Made by a program: the position numbers and the translations under genes
Shown: positions 23,341-34,721 of the stretch, piece after piece
How the letters are laid out: each line of letters opens with the position of its first letter
Position numbering within the stretch: the stretch's first letter is position 1
The notes under the pieces: model-generated
Databases searched by the model: none
Told to the model about the DNA's origin: nothing
What the model saw: only the letters and a program-made list of their open reading frames with translations
Origin: Actinernus sp. WN-2022
Lineage: Eukaryota; Cnidaria; Anthozoa; Actiniaria; Actinernidae
Reading direction: 5' to 3'
Assembly (NCBI GenBank): GCA_030867875.1
Contig: JAOWCC010000577.1
Coordinates: 154,930,344 to 154,994,343, forward strand
DNA: 64,000 nt

Positions 23341-24091
23341 AGGAAATCATTCAACCAAGATGCATTGCGAGCTCCAATTTCTCGAACCGCCATTTTCGGG
23401 GCCCCGATAATGGCTCTGGAGAGCTTCTTGAAACAAATCCTATTCCATCGGTCTCGCAGGGGCATACCAGTTGATTACTTATAGGGGAAAATGTTCCTAA
23501 TTTATTAGCTTTTGTGTTCAGTCATATATTTCCGAATTTTCACCTGCCAGGGGAAGTATTTAACGTACTCTGGAGTGGCCTCATTTGGTCAGTGAAATTA
23601 TTACTAGAGCCTGTACTGGAGTTAGCCGACTGTTTGATCGTAATTCCTACAGTTTATCCAAACCTGGATCTTTCTACATTGGCTTGATCGGCCCGCAGAC
23701 CTAAATGACAAGAAATTTAAAGGTCAGAAGAGCTGAGTACGCGGTACACGCGCGGTACACGCGCGGTACATGCAAGAATACAAATCTCGCAGTTTCTCTC
23801 TTAGTCTTATAGTCTTGGTTTTCGCTCAATGTACATGGACAACGCTGAGACAATTAAAGTAAGTAAAAGTGAAATGTTGTGTTGATATCTGCATGAGCGG
23901 CTGTAAAGTGGAAACCTATTTTATAGATGTTTCTTTGCTGATGAATAAACTTCAAGTTCAATCAAGTGCCGCTGGGCGCTCAGAAAACTGATTGATCGAT
24001 ATTTTTTTACCCAGTATATCCAATGTACGATTAACAGAAGTCAAGGGGCTTTTAAAATGACACAAACCGGCTGAAATTCAGGCAATCTCGT

Positions 24092-25567
24092 ACCCAGATC
24101 CCATTTTTTTCTTACTGCGCATGCTCGACCAAAAAATAGGGCTCTGGAAGAATCCGATCCGGAAGTCCGCGAATCACGGACGTCCGGCAACTCTGCGCAT
24201 GCTTATCATTACGTCACCCTGAGAAGTAGTTTCTTCGGGTTCGATTCTCGCTCAGCGCCTCAGGCCTAGGTTTTGGTTTAGATTTGGAAGTTCACCCGGT
24301 ATTTTGATAGTGATCTTTTGCTTACTAGCGTCAGGGCAAGCCTAGAGTCTCTTTCATCTTCTGCCGTTTTTAGTTTGGATTTTAAGGCTTTATTTTCATG
24401 CATCAGGCTCGTGTTTCTTTAATATCGTACGGTGGATTCATGATCAGACATCACAGATTCCAGTACACACGATCGAGGATTCATGTGGATCGAAAACTCG
24501 CTGAAATCGCCTTACCTGAGCCCGATGACCACACAAACAGCAACTGAATGAAGGGCACCCAACGAGTACTTTTTGAAATTCGTTTGAAACCAGTTGTCTG
24601 CAGCTTATCTAGCCATTTTAAGGCGCCTACTATGTCTTTTGACGTATTCTAGAAAGCTATTAGCTGTTCGGATTTTCTAGGTGGAAATCGCGTCAACCGA
24701 AAATACTATGGCAAAATATTCCCGGCCTACGAATTTGTTAGTAGTCTAGAACAGAAACAAGAATTTTCTAGCCCAAGTAATTTCATTTTGCAAAGTTTTG
24801 TGGAGGTACGAATTCTTTAGGGATTCTTTTTCCTTTAGGCTATTCTTATGGAATGAAAATGTGTTGTTCTGACTATATTGATCACACGAATTGGGACGTA
24901 CGAATATTTTAGGGGAAACCTTTTAGCCTCCCCTTTCTTCTATAATTTTCTAGGGACTGAAAACAAATTTTCTAGCCAGTATTTTAGAAAACAATTTTCT
25001 CGGGACATTTTTTTTCAAATCCGAAAGTTTTAGGCTAACTTACTCTCCCGAACAGCTTTTTAACCGAAAACTTAGTTGGGTGCCCTTGCTGAATACACCG
25101 TAGAAGCGAGTCAAGGCATTTTGAGTTACAAGTCTCGTATTTTAGCTCCTTGAAGGCTGGAGTTCGTTGTATTCCCATGCATACAAACGCTTATATTTAA
25201 GCGATCAGCGCCTGTCGGCACAAGTTTATGAGATCGGAAAATGCCACTTCTGCCTAGAGCACTTACGAATATTGTTTTTAATATGGGAATGTGTAGTTAC
25301 GGCTGTTACGGTAAATCCAGTTGGGTTCGATTTTCGAATTCTGAGAATTCATGTACTGTGTGCGATGTGTGTTGGCCGTGAAGTGATATGAACTCCCGAT
25401 AGGATGCAAGCAAATATCTAAGAATCCCTGCCAACTCCCAAAACGCTGTTTGACTTCCAGTGAAATTGCATTGTTCAGAACAGCAAATCAGAATACACAA
25501 AAATCGGATTCTTCCAGAGCCATTTTTTCGTCGAGCATGCGCAGTAAGAAACAAATGGGATCTGGGT
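24092..25567. mobile_element. Foldback with 67-bp arms (ACCCAGATCCCA tips)
   Basis: Bases 24092-24158 and 25502-25567 are inverted copies at roughly 85-90 percent, including ACTGCGCATGCTCGA and CTCTGGAAGAATCCGAT. The spacer is about 1.3 kb, AT-rich, with many TTTTCTAG-like words between 24690 and 25040 and no recognised coding region. The right end continues into TTCAGGCTA. Confidence 0.65.
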
Positions 25568-25750
25568 TCAGGCTAACAAACAATAACATTATACGGATTC
25601 GATTCCTCAAATTTGATTTCAAATTTGCATATTACATTGGCGAGTCAAATGTGGTATGGAGAACGCACGGACCTAGAACACAAATAGAATGTGGCAAACA
25701 GTACTTCAACATTTCAAACCAGCATTTTGGCAGGGACAACGGAGCGATTA

Positions 25751-26101
25751 TAGAATACCCCGCCACTTTTTGAAGCTATATATGTTATTTAGTTAGTGCT
25801 ACCGTGGTACCGCAGTCGCGATAGCTTTTTTAGAACGAAGGATATAGAACTAAGTGGCAACGCAGTCCCGCAGTCCCATAGTCGACGCATGAATATTAAT
25901 ATCGGTAAGACGTTGAACTAAGTGGCAACGCAGTCCCGCAGTCTCATAGTCTACGCATGAATATTAATATCGGTAAGACGTTGAACTAAGTGGCAACGCA
26001 GTCCCGCAGTCCCATAGTCGATGCATGAATATTAATAAAGCTGACTGCGGGACCGCGGTAGAACTGAATATACCATCTAGCTGGAGTGGCGGGGTATTCT
26101 A
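25751..26101. mobile_element. MITE with TAGAATACCCCGCCACT tips and internal tandem array
   Basis: TAGAATACCCCGCCACT at 25751-25767 is matched inverted at 26085-26101. The interior is filled by three 68-bp units. A further solitary tip (TAGAATACCCCAC) is at about 34605-34617. The length and tips fit a non-autonomous DNA transposon. Confidence 0.7.
25847..26036 (+). repeat. Three tandem 68-bp units
   Basis: Each unit contains GAACTAAGTGGCAACGCAGT, CCCGCAGTC, CATAGTC and GCATGAATATTAAT. The copies differ at a few positions only. Confidence 0.9.
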
Positions 26102-26268
26102 GTTTAGCCGGGACGACCTAGCTCCTTTCTTTCGACTACACGTTCTTGCATGCACAAGCCTAGAAAGGAAAGAACTAAATGTATAACGCTATCGTAGAAT
26201 TGATTAATTTCCTTGCGACACGATCTGCATCGCTGGAACTTGGTTCAGAAGTTGGACACGTTGGTTCG

Positions 26269-26316
26269 CTAGATCGAGCATGAGATCGAGCATGATATCG
26301 AGCATGAGATCGATTG
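26269..26316 (+). repeat. 12-bp tandem repeat (AGATCGAGCATG)
   Basis: About four units of AGATCGAGCATG lie in a row, with small changes. Confidence 0.85.
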
Positions 26317-26614
26317 CTAGCATCACGTCGAGGATTTTTTATCGGAGAACCGTAGTAATTCCGCTCATTCTATTATATTTCTTCAAGTATAAAGGCAACC
26401 GATCTCCCCGCCGAACTCTATTTATAGAAAGCCCGATATCACATTTTCTGATTGGCAGCTGTCCGATTTCAAGTAGTTTCCCGTATGAAAACAATAACAG
26501 TGACTCGCAATGCATCTTGGTTGAATGAGCTCCTTGGTATACAAAATATTTCCAGTTTAGCTGAATAATTAATAGTAACCATACAATTTAATTATCAAGA
26601 CTGAGCTCGACCTG

Positions 26615-27307
26615 TTATAAATCAAAATCTGTTCCTAAATTATAGATATGTCCATACTCTCTCATGCGGCATCTATAATTAACACAAAATGAGACAATGC
26701 CATAACTCATTAAAATCAACACTAAACTGCTGGAAATTAAAATAACAGACAAAACCGCATAATCCTGTGCTGGAGCATGTGTCGTTGCTCTGAAAATGTC
26801 TTTAACCCTGTCCAAGGAACCGTTATTTGAAGCAGGCTTGATGCCTAATATTTCACACATCATTGGATAGATGTCAACATTTCTAAATGGCTCCGAAATA
26901 TAACCCTCTCTAAAGTAAGGACCACGAGCAACAAAAAATGGACTCATGGACATGTATCTATTGCTATAACCATGATTCCCCTTGTTAGTGAACTTTACTT
27001 GTCTGTTTTTCAGCACACTCCAACCTTCATCTCCAACAACAAAGATTGGCATTATCCGTCTGTTTCTTTTATAGTGATACTCATCTGGTATGTCATCTTT
27101 CCTGTATACATTTAAATGACGTACATCCCTAAGAAGGTGTAGTAGCCTGTCCTCCTGGCCATCCTTGGGCAGGATTTGCGCAAATACATCGCATGGAGAA
27201 AAACTGATTAGCGAGTAGGAGTTTGGAGGAATGTAGTCTTCCAGATATATGGTTTTGTCTTCAGAGATTTCTGTCATTCCATGATCACTAGTGATAATCA
27301 AATTAAC
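26615..27307 (-). CDS. ENPP4/5-like: ENPP4/5-like ectonucleotide pyrophosphatase/phosphodiesterase, exon 2
   Basis: This is the second and last coding exon. The acceptor (TATTTTAG) lies just right of 27307, and the exon reads VNLIITSDHGMTEISEDKT onward, continuing in phase from DK at the end of exon 1. SDHGM and the GNHGY segment carry zinc ligands of the alkaline-phosphatase/NPP fold, and VDIYPMMCEILGIKPASNNG is a conserved C-terminal block. Near the end is a membrane span (YAVLSVILISSSLVLILMSY) and a short cytoplasmic tail ending FDL. That makes a type I surface enzyme like ENPP4 and ENPP5, which cleave phosphodiester bonds outside the cell. Together the exons give 462 residues, close to vertebrate ENPP4. 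No clear AATAAA was seen downstream. Confidence 0.96.
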   Translation of the reverse strand, partial: VNLIITSDHGMTEISEDKTIYLEDYIPPNSYSLISFSPCDVFAQILPKDGQEDRLLHLLRDVRHLNVYRKDDIPDEYHYKRNRRIMPIFVVGDEGWSVLKNRQVKFTNKGNHGYSNRYMSMSPFFVARGPYFREGYISEPFRNVDIYPMMCEILGIKPASNNGSLDRVKDIFRATTHAPAQDYAVLSVILISSSLVLILMSYGIVSFCVNYRCRMREYGHIYNLGTDFDL

Positions 27308-27402
27308 CTAAAATAAAAGGTATTTGACAGATACATAAAATTATGTTAGCCTATTTCGAATAGTTCTAAGGACATTGTCCTCAGCTGTTTTTGTCTACCT
27401 AT

Positions 27403-27527
27403 GGATCAATCAGTTTCTGGGAAACTCTCACACTTCACCCTAACCTTTAATGGTTAATTATTAATAGAATGATGCATATCCAAGGGAGGGGTGGGTGGGT
27501 AGTTTCCCAGAAACCGAGATTGAGCCT
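27403..27527. mobile_element. Palindromic MITE, uninterrupted copy (GGATCAATC family)
   Basis: TTTCTGGGAAAC near the left end and GTTTCCCAGAAAC near the right end form inverted tips. It contains TTAA at 27447-27450, exactly where its relative at 34722-35467 is interrupted by a TTAA element. This is therefore the empty-site version. Confidence 0.8.
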
Positions 27528-27686
27528 TGCCTACATCATTACATCATTATTTTTTTATGTACATAGGTACAGTTGTGTGGACTTCTCGGTGCCTGTTCAC
27601 ACTACATGTATAACAGATAGTTTTTGTGACTTGTGCCGGCAAAAAACCTATTGTTGTCCTACGTATAATTACCAGTATGCTTAATT

Positions 27687-27969
27687 CATAGTTAATAGAG
27701 TGGAATGGTTAGGAAACTCAGGGACCTTCTTTGTTATAGGTCTTTGTTAGCTTTTTTCGACCACTACCGTGCACAAAACACAATAGAAATTCCAACATGT
27801 TAGTCAATCAGCCAATAGAAACGTGTGATTTCAGTCGTTCAGGGAACGCTAATGAACTATGATCGTGCACAATCTTTTGTCTTACCCCCTTCCAACCTAA
27901 ATCGCAGCGCCTTTGTTAGCCCTTTTGAAGTTTGCCGGGTTTCCTAACCATTCCACTCTATTAACTATG
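27687..27969. mobile_element. hAT-like MITE, uninterrupted copy (CATAGTTAATAG family)
   Basis: The tips CATAGTTAATAGAGTGGAAT and their complement enclose 283 bp. GCTTAATT is present on both sides (27679-27686 and 27970-27977), an 8-bp target duplication typical of hAT elements. Its relative at 44329-45130 carries a nested TTAA element in the TTAA of the left tip. Confidence 0.85.
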
Positions 27970-28029
27970 GCTTAATTTGTATAGATTAATTTTTGTATAA
28001 TTGTATGTACAGTGTATGTATATATATAT

Positions 28030-28165
28030 ACACTCGTTTTCAAAAACATTACTTTTGATATATATATAATATACCTTTTGTTCTCCATTGTTTTAGCTGT
28101 CAAATTTGACAAGAATACAAAAGGCATATATATATTTGCAGTGCAATGTTTTTGAAAACAGGTGT
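28030..28165. mobile_element. Hairpin element beside (TA)n tracts
   Basis: ACTCGTTTTCAAAAACATT at 28032-28050 is matched inverted by AATGTTTTTGAAAACAGG at about 28144-28161, with a second inner pair ACCTTTTGT/ACAAAAGG. TATATA tracts lie at the left edge (about 28016-28029) and inside both arms. Confidence 0.65.
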
Positions 28166-28167
28166 GC

Positions 28168-29426
28168 GAATTGCAAAAATTATGAGGTGTCCAACATATC
28201 AACATATCGGATGCATTGTGGGAACGATTTCCCGTTTCTGTCCCGCACAGAGACCGATGCGACAATGTCTACGTATACGTACTGTTAACGGTCAATTTAA
28301 ACGTTTTGGATGTAGTAACTAAATGAAATTTTCCGAGTACTAAACAGCTTTTAAATGTCGTATTTATTTTTAAAAGCGTCATCCGGCAATAATCTCCGCA
28401 GTTATGAGCGCATAGATGAGATATTTATAATTATTGTCGCGGTTCGTGACTAGCGCGCTGGCTAAAGCTGAGTATTTGACGGAAATACATGTAAATAAAG
28501 CCGTGCATTCCCACTTTATCATCCGAGAAGGTTCAAATCAATGTTATTTCTGAAATAAAACTTTGTTTCCTAAGGTTTTATTAGTTATGAATACGTCGAC
28601 ACTGCAAACGAAAACATTAGCATATTAGCGAAAATATGATTATTACAAAGCCTGTTATAATGATCAAATATCAAACCTTCCAATGAATCGTGATTTTTAA
28701 AATTCACAATGACTTAATTTTTCGCATTGCTTACTATTTTTGGACAAATATTGCCATTGGATTAAAAAAATGATTTTGAAATAATTGCTTCCTAAGTCTA
28801 GAAATTCGTGCGTGCCTTGAATTTACATTTCAGTAGCTTCTTTGTATGTTATTGTTTGTTGAACACGGCCCGATATTGTAGGTAAAGGTTGGCAGGCTTT
28901 TCGTAAGAAGGTATGATAGGCAACTAGTTCCTGTAAAAACTAGTTTTGGTCTGCGTCGGCGGGGAAGATAAACAATGGTATGTAATCAACTAAAGTCGAT
29001 TGAGGTATGCTAACCGCCGTGGAAAGCGAGTAGCAAACTCGTAAGAAGGGCTTTAAAATTGTCTGCACCTTAGATAATGAGGCTATATAATAATAATAGA
29101 AAAATATATTTGTATTTACTTCGTCTAGTACACTGGGCTTGACGTTCCAAAGAGCCAGCACGTTAGTCATGAAACGCGACAATAATATATGCGCTCATAA
29201 CTGCGGAGATTATTGCCGGATGATGCTTTTAAAAATAAATACGACATTTAAAAGCTCTTTTACTACTCGGAAAATTGCATTTATATCCAAAACGTTTAAA
29301 TTTACCGTTAACAGTACGTATACGTAGCCATTGTCGCATCGGTCTCTGTGCGGGACAGTAACGGGAAATCGTTCCCACAATGCACCCGATATGTTGGACA
29401 CCTCATAATTTTTGCAAATGGCTGTA
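28168..29426. mobile_element. Foldback with about 250-bp arms, (TA)n at its edge
   Basis: Bases about 28168-28415 recur inverted at about 29178-29420, sharing GATTTCCCGTTTCTGTCCC-like and GCACAGAGACCGATGCGAC blocks and TCCGGCAATAATCTCCGCAG. The outer part reads TGCAAAAATTATGAGG, and a TATATATATAT tract follows the right end. The spacer of about 760 bp has no recognised gene. Confidence 0.75.
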
Positions 29427-29439
29427 TATATATATCGGG

Positions 29440-30942
29440 CTTATCAACCCTGCAAAAAGCAACCTGGGGCTTGTCAGCAAGCAGATCCTAGAAAACATCA
29501 ACAACAAAGTAAGAGCTTGCACCAATGCAAATCAGTGGAAAAACTCCCACTTAGTAATTGACTGGTTCAACAATTTAAATAACAAGAAGTCCCTATCTTT
29601 CGTGATATTTGACATTGCCGAATTTTATCCTTCTATTTCTGAAATACTGCTCACAAATTCGCTGGATTATGCTAACGAATACGTTAACATCACTAAAAAA
29701 GACAGAGATATAATTATGCACGCTAGAGAGTCGCTGCTGTTCGACAAAGAAAAACCCTGGTCTAAGAGGAGCAACACCTCATTGTTCGACGTTACCATGG
29801 ACAGTTTTGACGGAGCCGAAGTGTGCGAGTTGGTCGGGTTGTTTATTCTAAACAAACTCGCATTTAGGTTCGACAAAAATAACATCGGCCTCTACAGAGA
29901 TGACGGTCTTGCTGTTTTTAGAAACATAGGACCAAGAACTGCTGAAAAAAAACAAGAAACAATTCTCAACAATATTCGAGGAATCCGGCTTAAAGATCAC
30001 CATCCAGTCAAATTTGAAAGTTGTCAATTATCTGGATATCACCCTTAACCTCTCTAATGGCAAATACTACCCCTACATAAAACCAGATAATCCACCCCTC
30101 TACATAAACGTGCAATCGAACCACCCTCCGTCTATTATAAAACAAATACCAGCAGCCATTAGCAACAGAATCTCCAGTCTCTCATGCGACCAAGCCGAGT
30201 TCGAGAAAGCTGCACCCCTTTACGACGAGGCCCTGGAATCAAGTGGCTTTACCGAACACATTAAATATACTGAAACCAGTCGTGGCAACAAGAGGAGAAA
30301 CAGACCAAGGAAATTCCTATGGTTCAACCCCCCCTACTACAGAATGACGGTTCAAACCAACGTTGGAAAAATCTTTCTTTGTTTAATCGACAAACATTTT
30401 CCGAAATCACATCCATTGCATACGATTTTCAATAGGGGGAATGTTAAAGTCAGCTACAGTTGCATGGAAAATATGAAGAGTGTAATCAACCGTCACAACT
30501 CAAAAATCCTTAGATACGATGAATCGCAAAATGAGGACAAAACATGTAACTGCTGATCGAAACCAGACTGCCCGCTTGACGGCGCCTGCCTAACAACAAA
30601 CTTAGTCTACAAAGCCACAATCAACGCTGCAGATAACGAGCCAAAAATATATATCGGAATGACTGAACACGATTTTAAAAGAAGGTTTAGAAATCACAAG
30701 CTTTCTTTCAACAACGAGAAGTATTCTTCAAGCACCGCCCTCTCAAAGCACGTCTGGGAATTGAAGGAATGAAACGGGCCAACGCCTACAAGAGTGGTTC
30801 CAAACAATGCAACCTGTGCTTAGCGGAAAAACTTTGTATTCTTAAAGCCAAAAAAGAAAAACTGTTGAACAAAAGATCCGAACTCTTAGCTAAATGCCGA
30901 CATGAAAACAAATTCTATGCTGCCAGTTATAAGCCTCCGTAA
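29440..30942 (+). pseudogene. Penelope-like retroelement: reverse transcriptase and GIY-YIG endonuclease, broken
   Basis: The first frame (to about 30048) has reverse transcriptase blocks: FVIFDIAEFYPSIS (motif A), GAEVCELVG and IGLYRDDGLAVF (the YxDD-type motif C). The next block (VVNYLDITLNL, PLYINVQSNHPPSI) is in another frame, with a frameshift near 29990-30014. A TGA at 30554-30556 interrupts the linker just after CNC. It is followed by CPLDGACLT and KIYIGMTEHDFKRRFRNH, the GIY-YIG endonuclease with a zinc-binding linker. A further frameshift near 30770 precedes QCNLCLAEKLCILKA and the end (ASYKPP) at 30942. RT plus C-terminal GIY-YIG is the defining Penelope architecture. The 5' part is truncated and starts next to a (TA)n tract. 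Confidence 0.9.
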
Positions 30943-30960
30943 TTTACGCACATTTTTAGT

Positions 30961-30995
30961 CTGATGATCGCTTCGAGCGTGAAACTCGAGTAACA
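30961..30995 (+). ncRNA. Candidate hammerhead-ribozyme-like core
   Basis: CTGATGA at 30961-30967, a 4-bp hairpin CGCT-TCG-AGCG at 30969-30979, then GAAA at 30981-30984 follow the order of the hammerhead catalytic core. Hammerhead motifs are known in Penelope-like elements, and this lies 18 bases after the Penelope stop codon. Against it, the base pair next to the core would be U-U, and stems I and III are not clearly formed (ACTCGAGT could be a very short palindromic stem III). Confidence 0.35.
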
Positions 30996-31050
30996 TAGTT
31001 TTTTAATTTTTTCCATTTTTAAAGTTTTAAACATTTTATATATATATATA

Positions 31051-31827
31051 TCTACGCTGTTTCCACAAAAGGAGCCCTAGAACCTAAAACCCCCTTTTGT
31101 GAAAACATGCTAGATCTTGTGTGCCTTTAGCTTTATAAGCCAGTAACTCGTGTTTTTGCCGTTTTCTTGAAACGGCAAATGACAGTTTACGACTTTTCTG
31201 GCCTTTCTATCCCATAATTTAATTGTGTGAGATCTATCCCATAATTTCTTTATTCGAGAGCTAGAGGTTAGGGTTAGGTTAGGAAAAGGCCATGTTCTGG
31301 TATTTTTACTGAAAATACAGCAAAATTCCATCAATTAAACTTGATCTACAGGAAGAGAACGTCGTATTGCCGTGTAGTGCATCGAAATCCATTAAAAGGT
31401 CGAGAAATGGCGCCACTTTGAAATTTAGGTTACACAAGTAAATTAATGCGTACTTGTTGGCTTTTTAAAAGCCAGTAACTCACTTTTCAACCTTTTCATC
31501 CCAAAAATGCACCTTTTTTCTCACACCTAGTGGAAAATGTACATCTTTCACTAAGCAAATCGTTGCGCCATACGTCAGGCAAAGTTGGTTTTTCGCGAAA
31601 AAATTTGAACTACTCCTCCCCACCCCACACCACCCTCATAAAATACCTAGAGATCAATTATTGGTAAGAAAGGCCAGAAAAGTCGTAAACTGTCATTTGC
31701 GCTTTCACGGAAACGGCAGAAACACTAGTTACTGGCTTTTAAAGCTAAAGGGCACACAAGATCTACGCTGTTTCCACAAAAGGAGCCCTAGAACCTAAAA
31801 CCCCCTTTTGTGAAAACATGCTAGATA
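31051..31827. mobile_element. Composite foldback with direct hairpin repeats, between (TA)n tracts
   Basis: A 63-65 bp hairpin sequence (contains CCACAAAAGGAGCCCTAG and CTTTTGTGAAAACATGCTAG) occurs in the same orientation at both ends (about 31051-31114 and 31763-31827). Just inside, TGTGTGCCTTTAGCTTTA is matched inverted by TAAAGCTAAAGGGCACAC, and the arms share AGTAACT, ACGGCA and GACAGTTTACGACTTTTCTG. TATATA tracts border both outer ends. Confidence 0.8.
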
Positions 31828-31836
31828 TATATATAT

Positions 31837-33431
31837 ACAGCAAAGTGCAAAAACTTTGACCCCCCGCACCTCAACTATATAACTATATCGGGTGCATTAT
31901 GGGTAGGAGTAAGTTCATTAAAATGCAACTACAGCCGATATCTGCGCGCGTTTCCAAATCATCATAGCGAAGACTTGTGTAGTTGCTTTATAGTTCAAGA
32001 ATTTATCTAGAATACAACACTTTTAATTGGAACAGGCAGGAAAGCTTAAAGTTAAATAAATGCACTCTCTATTTACTGTTTGGTCAAATATGTTTACGTT
32101 AGCAGAACGCAACCCGGACGGAACTATCATGCCGAATTTCATCTTCGAAAGCAAGAATTCAACGCTATTCTTGAAACTGTTTCGCGGAAAATGGAAGAGA
32201 TTAAAATAGCTTAAAGAGTACACAATTTATAAATTTATTGACAACAAATCATAATACATTTAATTATTTTGATTAAGAATCGGTAGAAATCAACGTACCC
32301 CATATCATTGTCATATTTTATGTACTAAACGATTCTAAAAATTTCTAATAAACTCTTAGTTATTCCTCTTGAAATTCTCTTATCCAGTTTTATTCAAGGT
32401 TCGGCGGGATCCTGTTTTTATGGTATTAATTTTGTAGTGAATGTTTTTATGAAAGGTAATGTTCGATAATTGTTGGTTTCGCATCGCTGAATGTTCTTAT
32501 TATTGTTGTATTCTTTCATTCTTAAAATTTATTTTCTATGCTATTCAGTAAATCTCATAAGTCTGACGAAGCTGTTTATTATTTGCAGCTATAAACAACA
32601 GCAGTTTGTGAATTTCCTCTCATCGGGATCAGCTAAAAATAAACATCACAGCAGTTAAAGAAAACGATTCGATGGTCAAATCTTACGTTAAACTATAACG
32701 TGTTTATTATTTTGCTTTGTTGAAACGTTTTTAACTATAAGCCAGGCTCTTGTGCAATATGTGCAGTCAGCTCTGTACATATGAATCCTTTCATTCTGCT
32801 CTTTGAAACGTTATATCAGTCTAATAACACTGATCAGTTCAGACTTCACAGAGGCAGAACGGAATAACTGCTATGTGCTGATATCGAGCTGAATTTTTTC
32901 ATCGCTCTGGCTGTGGTTTAGTGACAAAACTCACTGACAAAAAATGTAGAATGTTAAAGTTTCAAACGAATTGATATTGGTCCTGAAACCACAGATCAGG
33001 TGTAATAATGTCTCCTCTACATGGGTTATCTCTATATTTTAGTCATCAGAACATCTCCTCACAGCAGCTTCAAAAATAGCTCTGAATTCACGCTTCGAAC
33101 CTGAAACGTCGGCATGATCATTTCCCGTTCTCTTTCCACCGACCAGAGATATGTTAGGTTCTGCAAATATTTGACCTAACAGTAAATATTATATATCACG
33201 AAATATCTCAGGTTACTTTAAGCTTTCCTTCCTGTCCCGAGTAAAAGTGTTGTATTCTAGATGAATTCTTGAACTTTAAATCAACTACATAAGTCTTCGC
33301 TATAATGATTTGCAAACTCTTGCGGATATCGGCTGTAGTTGCATTTTAATGAACTTTACTCCTACCCATAATGCACCCGATATAGTTATATAGTTGAGGT
33401 GTGGGGGGTCAAAGTTTTTGCACTTTGCTGT
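31837..33431. mobile_element. Foldback with 150-bp arms inserted in (TA)n
   Basis: The left tip ACAGCAAAGTGCAAAAACTT is matched inverted by AAGTTTTTGCACTTTGCTGT at the right. The arms continue with ACCCGATATAGTTATATAG-type and CATTTTAATGAACTTACTCC-type blocks and reach about 31985 and 33290. Both tips abut TATATATATA tracts. The interior (about 32000-33280) has no recognised gene. Confidence 0.85.
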
Positions 33432-33599
33432 ATATATATACACACACACACACACACATATACACCACTGCCCATCATTGCCTGGATTAGCATTAGTGCT
33501 ATTTGGCAATTATGTATGATTAAAGATACACTGCCTTTTAGTATGATAATATTGAAGTATGCCTAATGTGTAATAATATATATATATATATATATATAT

Positions 33600-33755
33600 A
33601 CAGTCGATGCCAAAAAGGTTGTCCAGCAGAACATAATATAATACTATAATATCCATTGTTTTGGGCTATTGTCTAGACCAAGACAATAGGCCAAAACAAT
33701 GGATATTAAAGTATTATATTATGTTCTGCTGGACAACCTTTTTGGCAGCGACTGT
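33600..33755. mobile_element. 156-bp perfect hairpin inserted in (TA)n
   Basis: ACAGTCGATGCCAAAAAGGT to the centre TGTCTAGACCAAGACA is complementary to the right half ending TTTTTGGCAGCGACTGT. Long TATATATA tracts lie immediately on both sides (about 33578-33599 and 33756-33771). Confidence 0.9.
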
Positions 33756-34351
33756 ATATATATATATATATGTGCTTTGCAACTATATCCAATGTTAAGC
33801 CCAAAGGGGGGAGGGCAGGTGGGCAAGGCATGGGGATTTGACATTTTCTCCCCAAACAAAATAGCTGATACTACAGTGGAGTCTACGAATAGCAGTTTCA
33901 GCGATATTTAAGACCTGAATGCCTCACTTCGATGTAATGAAGCGCTATTCAAACTGTATCTAAATTAGTCGTGCTTGTTTAAGAGGGTGTTGGTGTCATA
34001 AAAGAATGATGGTTTCAATGGCGCTTCATTACATTGAAGTGAGGCGTTCGGTCAATACTGCTGAAACTGCTAATTTGTACATGCCACTGTAATATCAGCT
34101 ATTCTCCACCCTTGGGACAACACCTTTGGTCAATAATATCAAAATTCCCCACCCTGCTGCCCTATCTTCCTTATGTTTCCTATAGTTGAGTTTGAGTTTA
34201 TTGGATTTGATTAGTCACATAACAATACAAGAGATGTGACAAGGAAGCCTGAACTAGAAACCTTTAGGGCTTATGAACCATTCAGGCTCCCTAGACTTAT
34301 ATAATTTTATAACAAATTACATGATTATGGTGTATTACAAGATAGTGTACT

Positions 34352-34489
34352 GGGCCGAGTTGTTCGAAGCAAGGTTAACTTTAACCCTAGGTTAGCGCTA
34401 AATCTGTAATTGCAATCTGTACATTTTAACCCAGGGTTAGCGATTTAACCCTGGGTTAGCGCTTAACCTTGCTTCGAACAACCGGGCCC
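34352..34489. mobile_element. MITE with GGGCCGAGTTGTTCGAA tips
   Basis: The left tip GTTGTTCGAAGCAAGGTTAA and right tip TTAACCTTGCTTCGAACAAC are complementary. The interior repeats AACCC(A/T)GGGTTAGCG words. It is a short non-autonomous DNA transposon; tips of this type are common in marine invertebrate genomes. Confidence 0.8.
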
Positions 34490-34721
34490 TGGTATGTCAA
34501 AATCCTCACCCTCTGGGTAGCCCTGCCAGTCTAATCCCCCACCCTTGTCTGCTCTCCCCCTCGGGCTTAACATTATTTTGATAGGTGCATTACCAGAGGA
34601 ATTATAGAATACCCCACAAATTGGGCTGCTTATTAATAATTCATATTCTCAAATTTTCATACAAGCCTAAAAACGTAACCCACCAATAAAAAAAACTAAT
34701 CATTTTCGACCAAAAATCACT

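Larger units (their letters stand above)
23348..26527. other. Perfect 24-bp inverted repeat pair 3.2 kb apart
   Basis: CATTCAACCAAGATGCATTG plus GCGAG-type bases at 23348-23371 recurs exactly inverted at 26504-26527. It could be the tips of a 3.2-kb element, but no target duplication or transposase is visible. It encloses the foldback 24092-25567 and the MITE 25751-26101. Confidence 0.45.
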
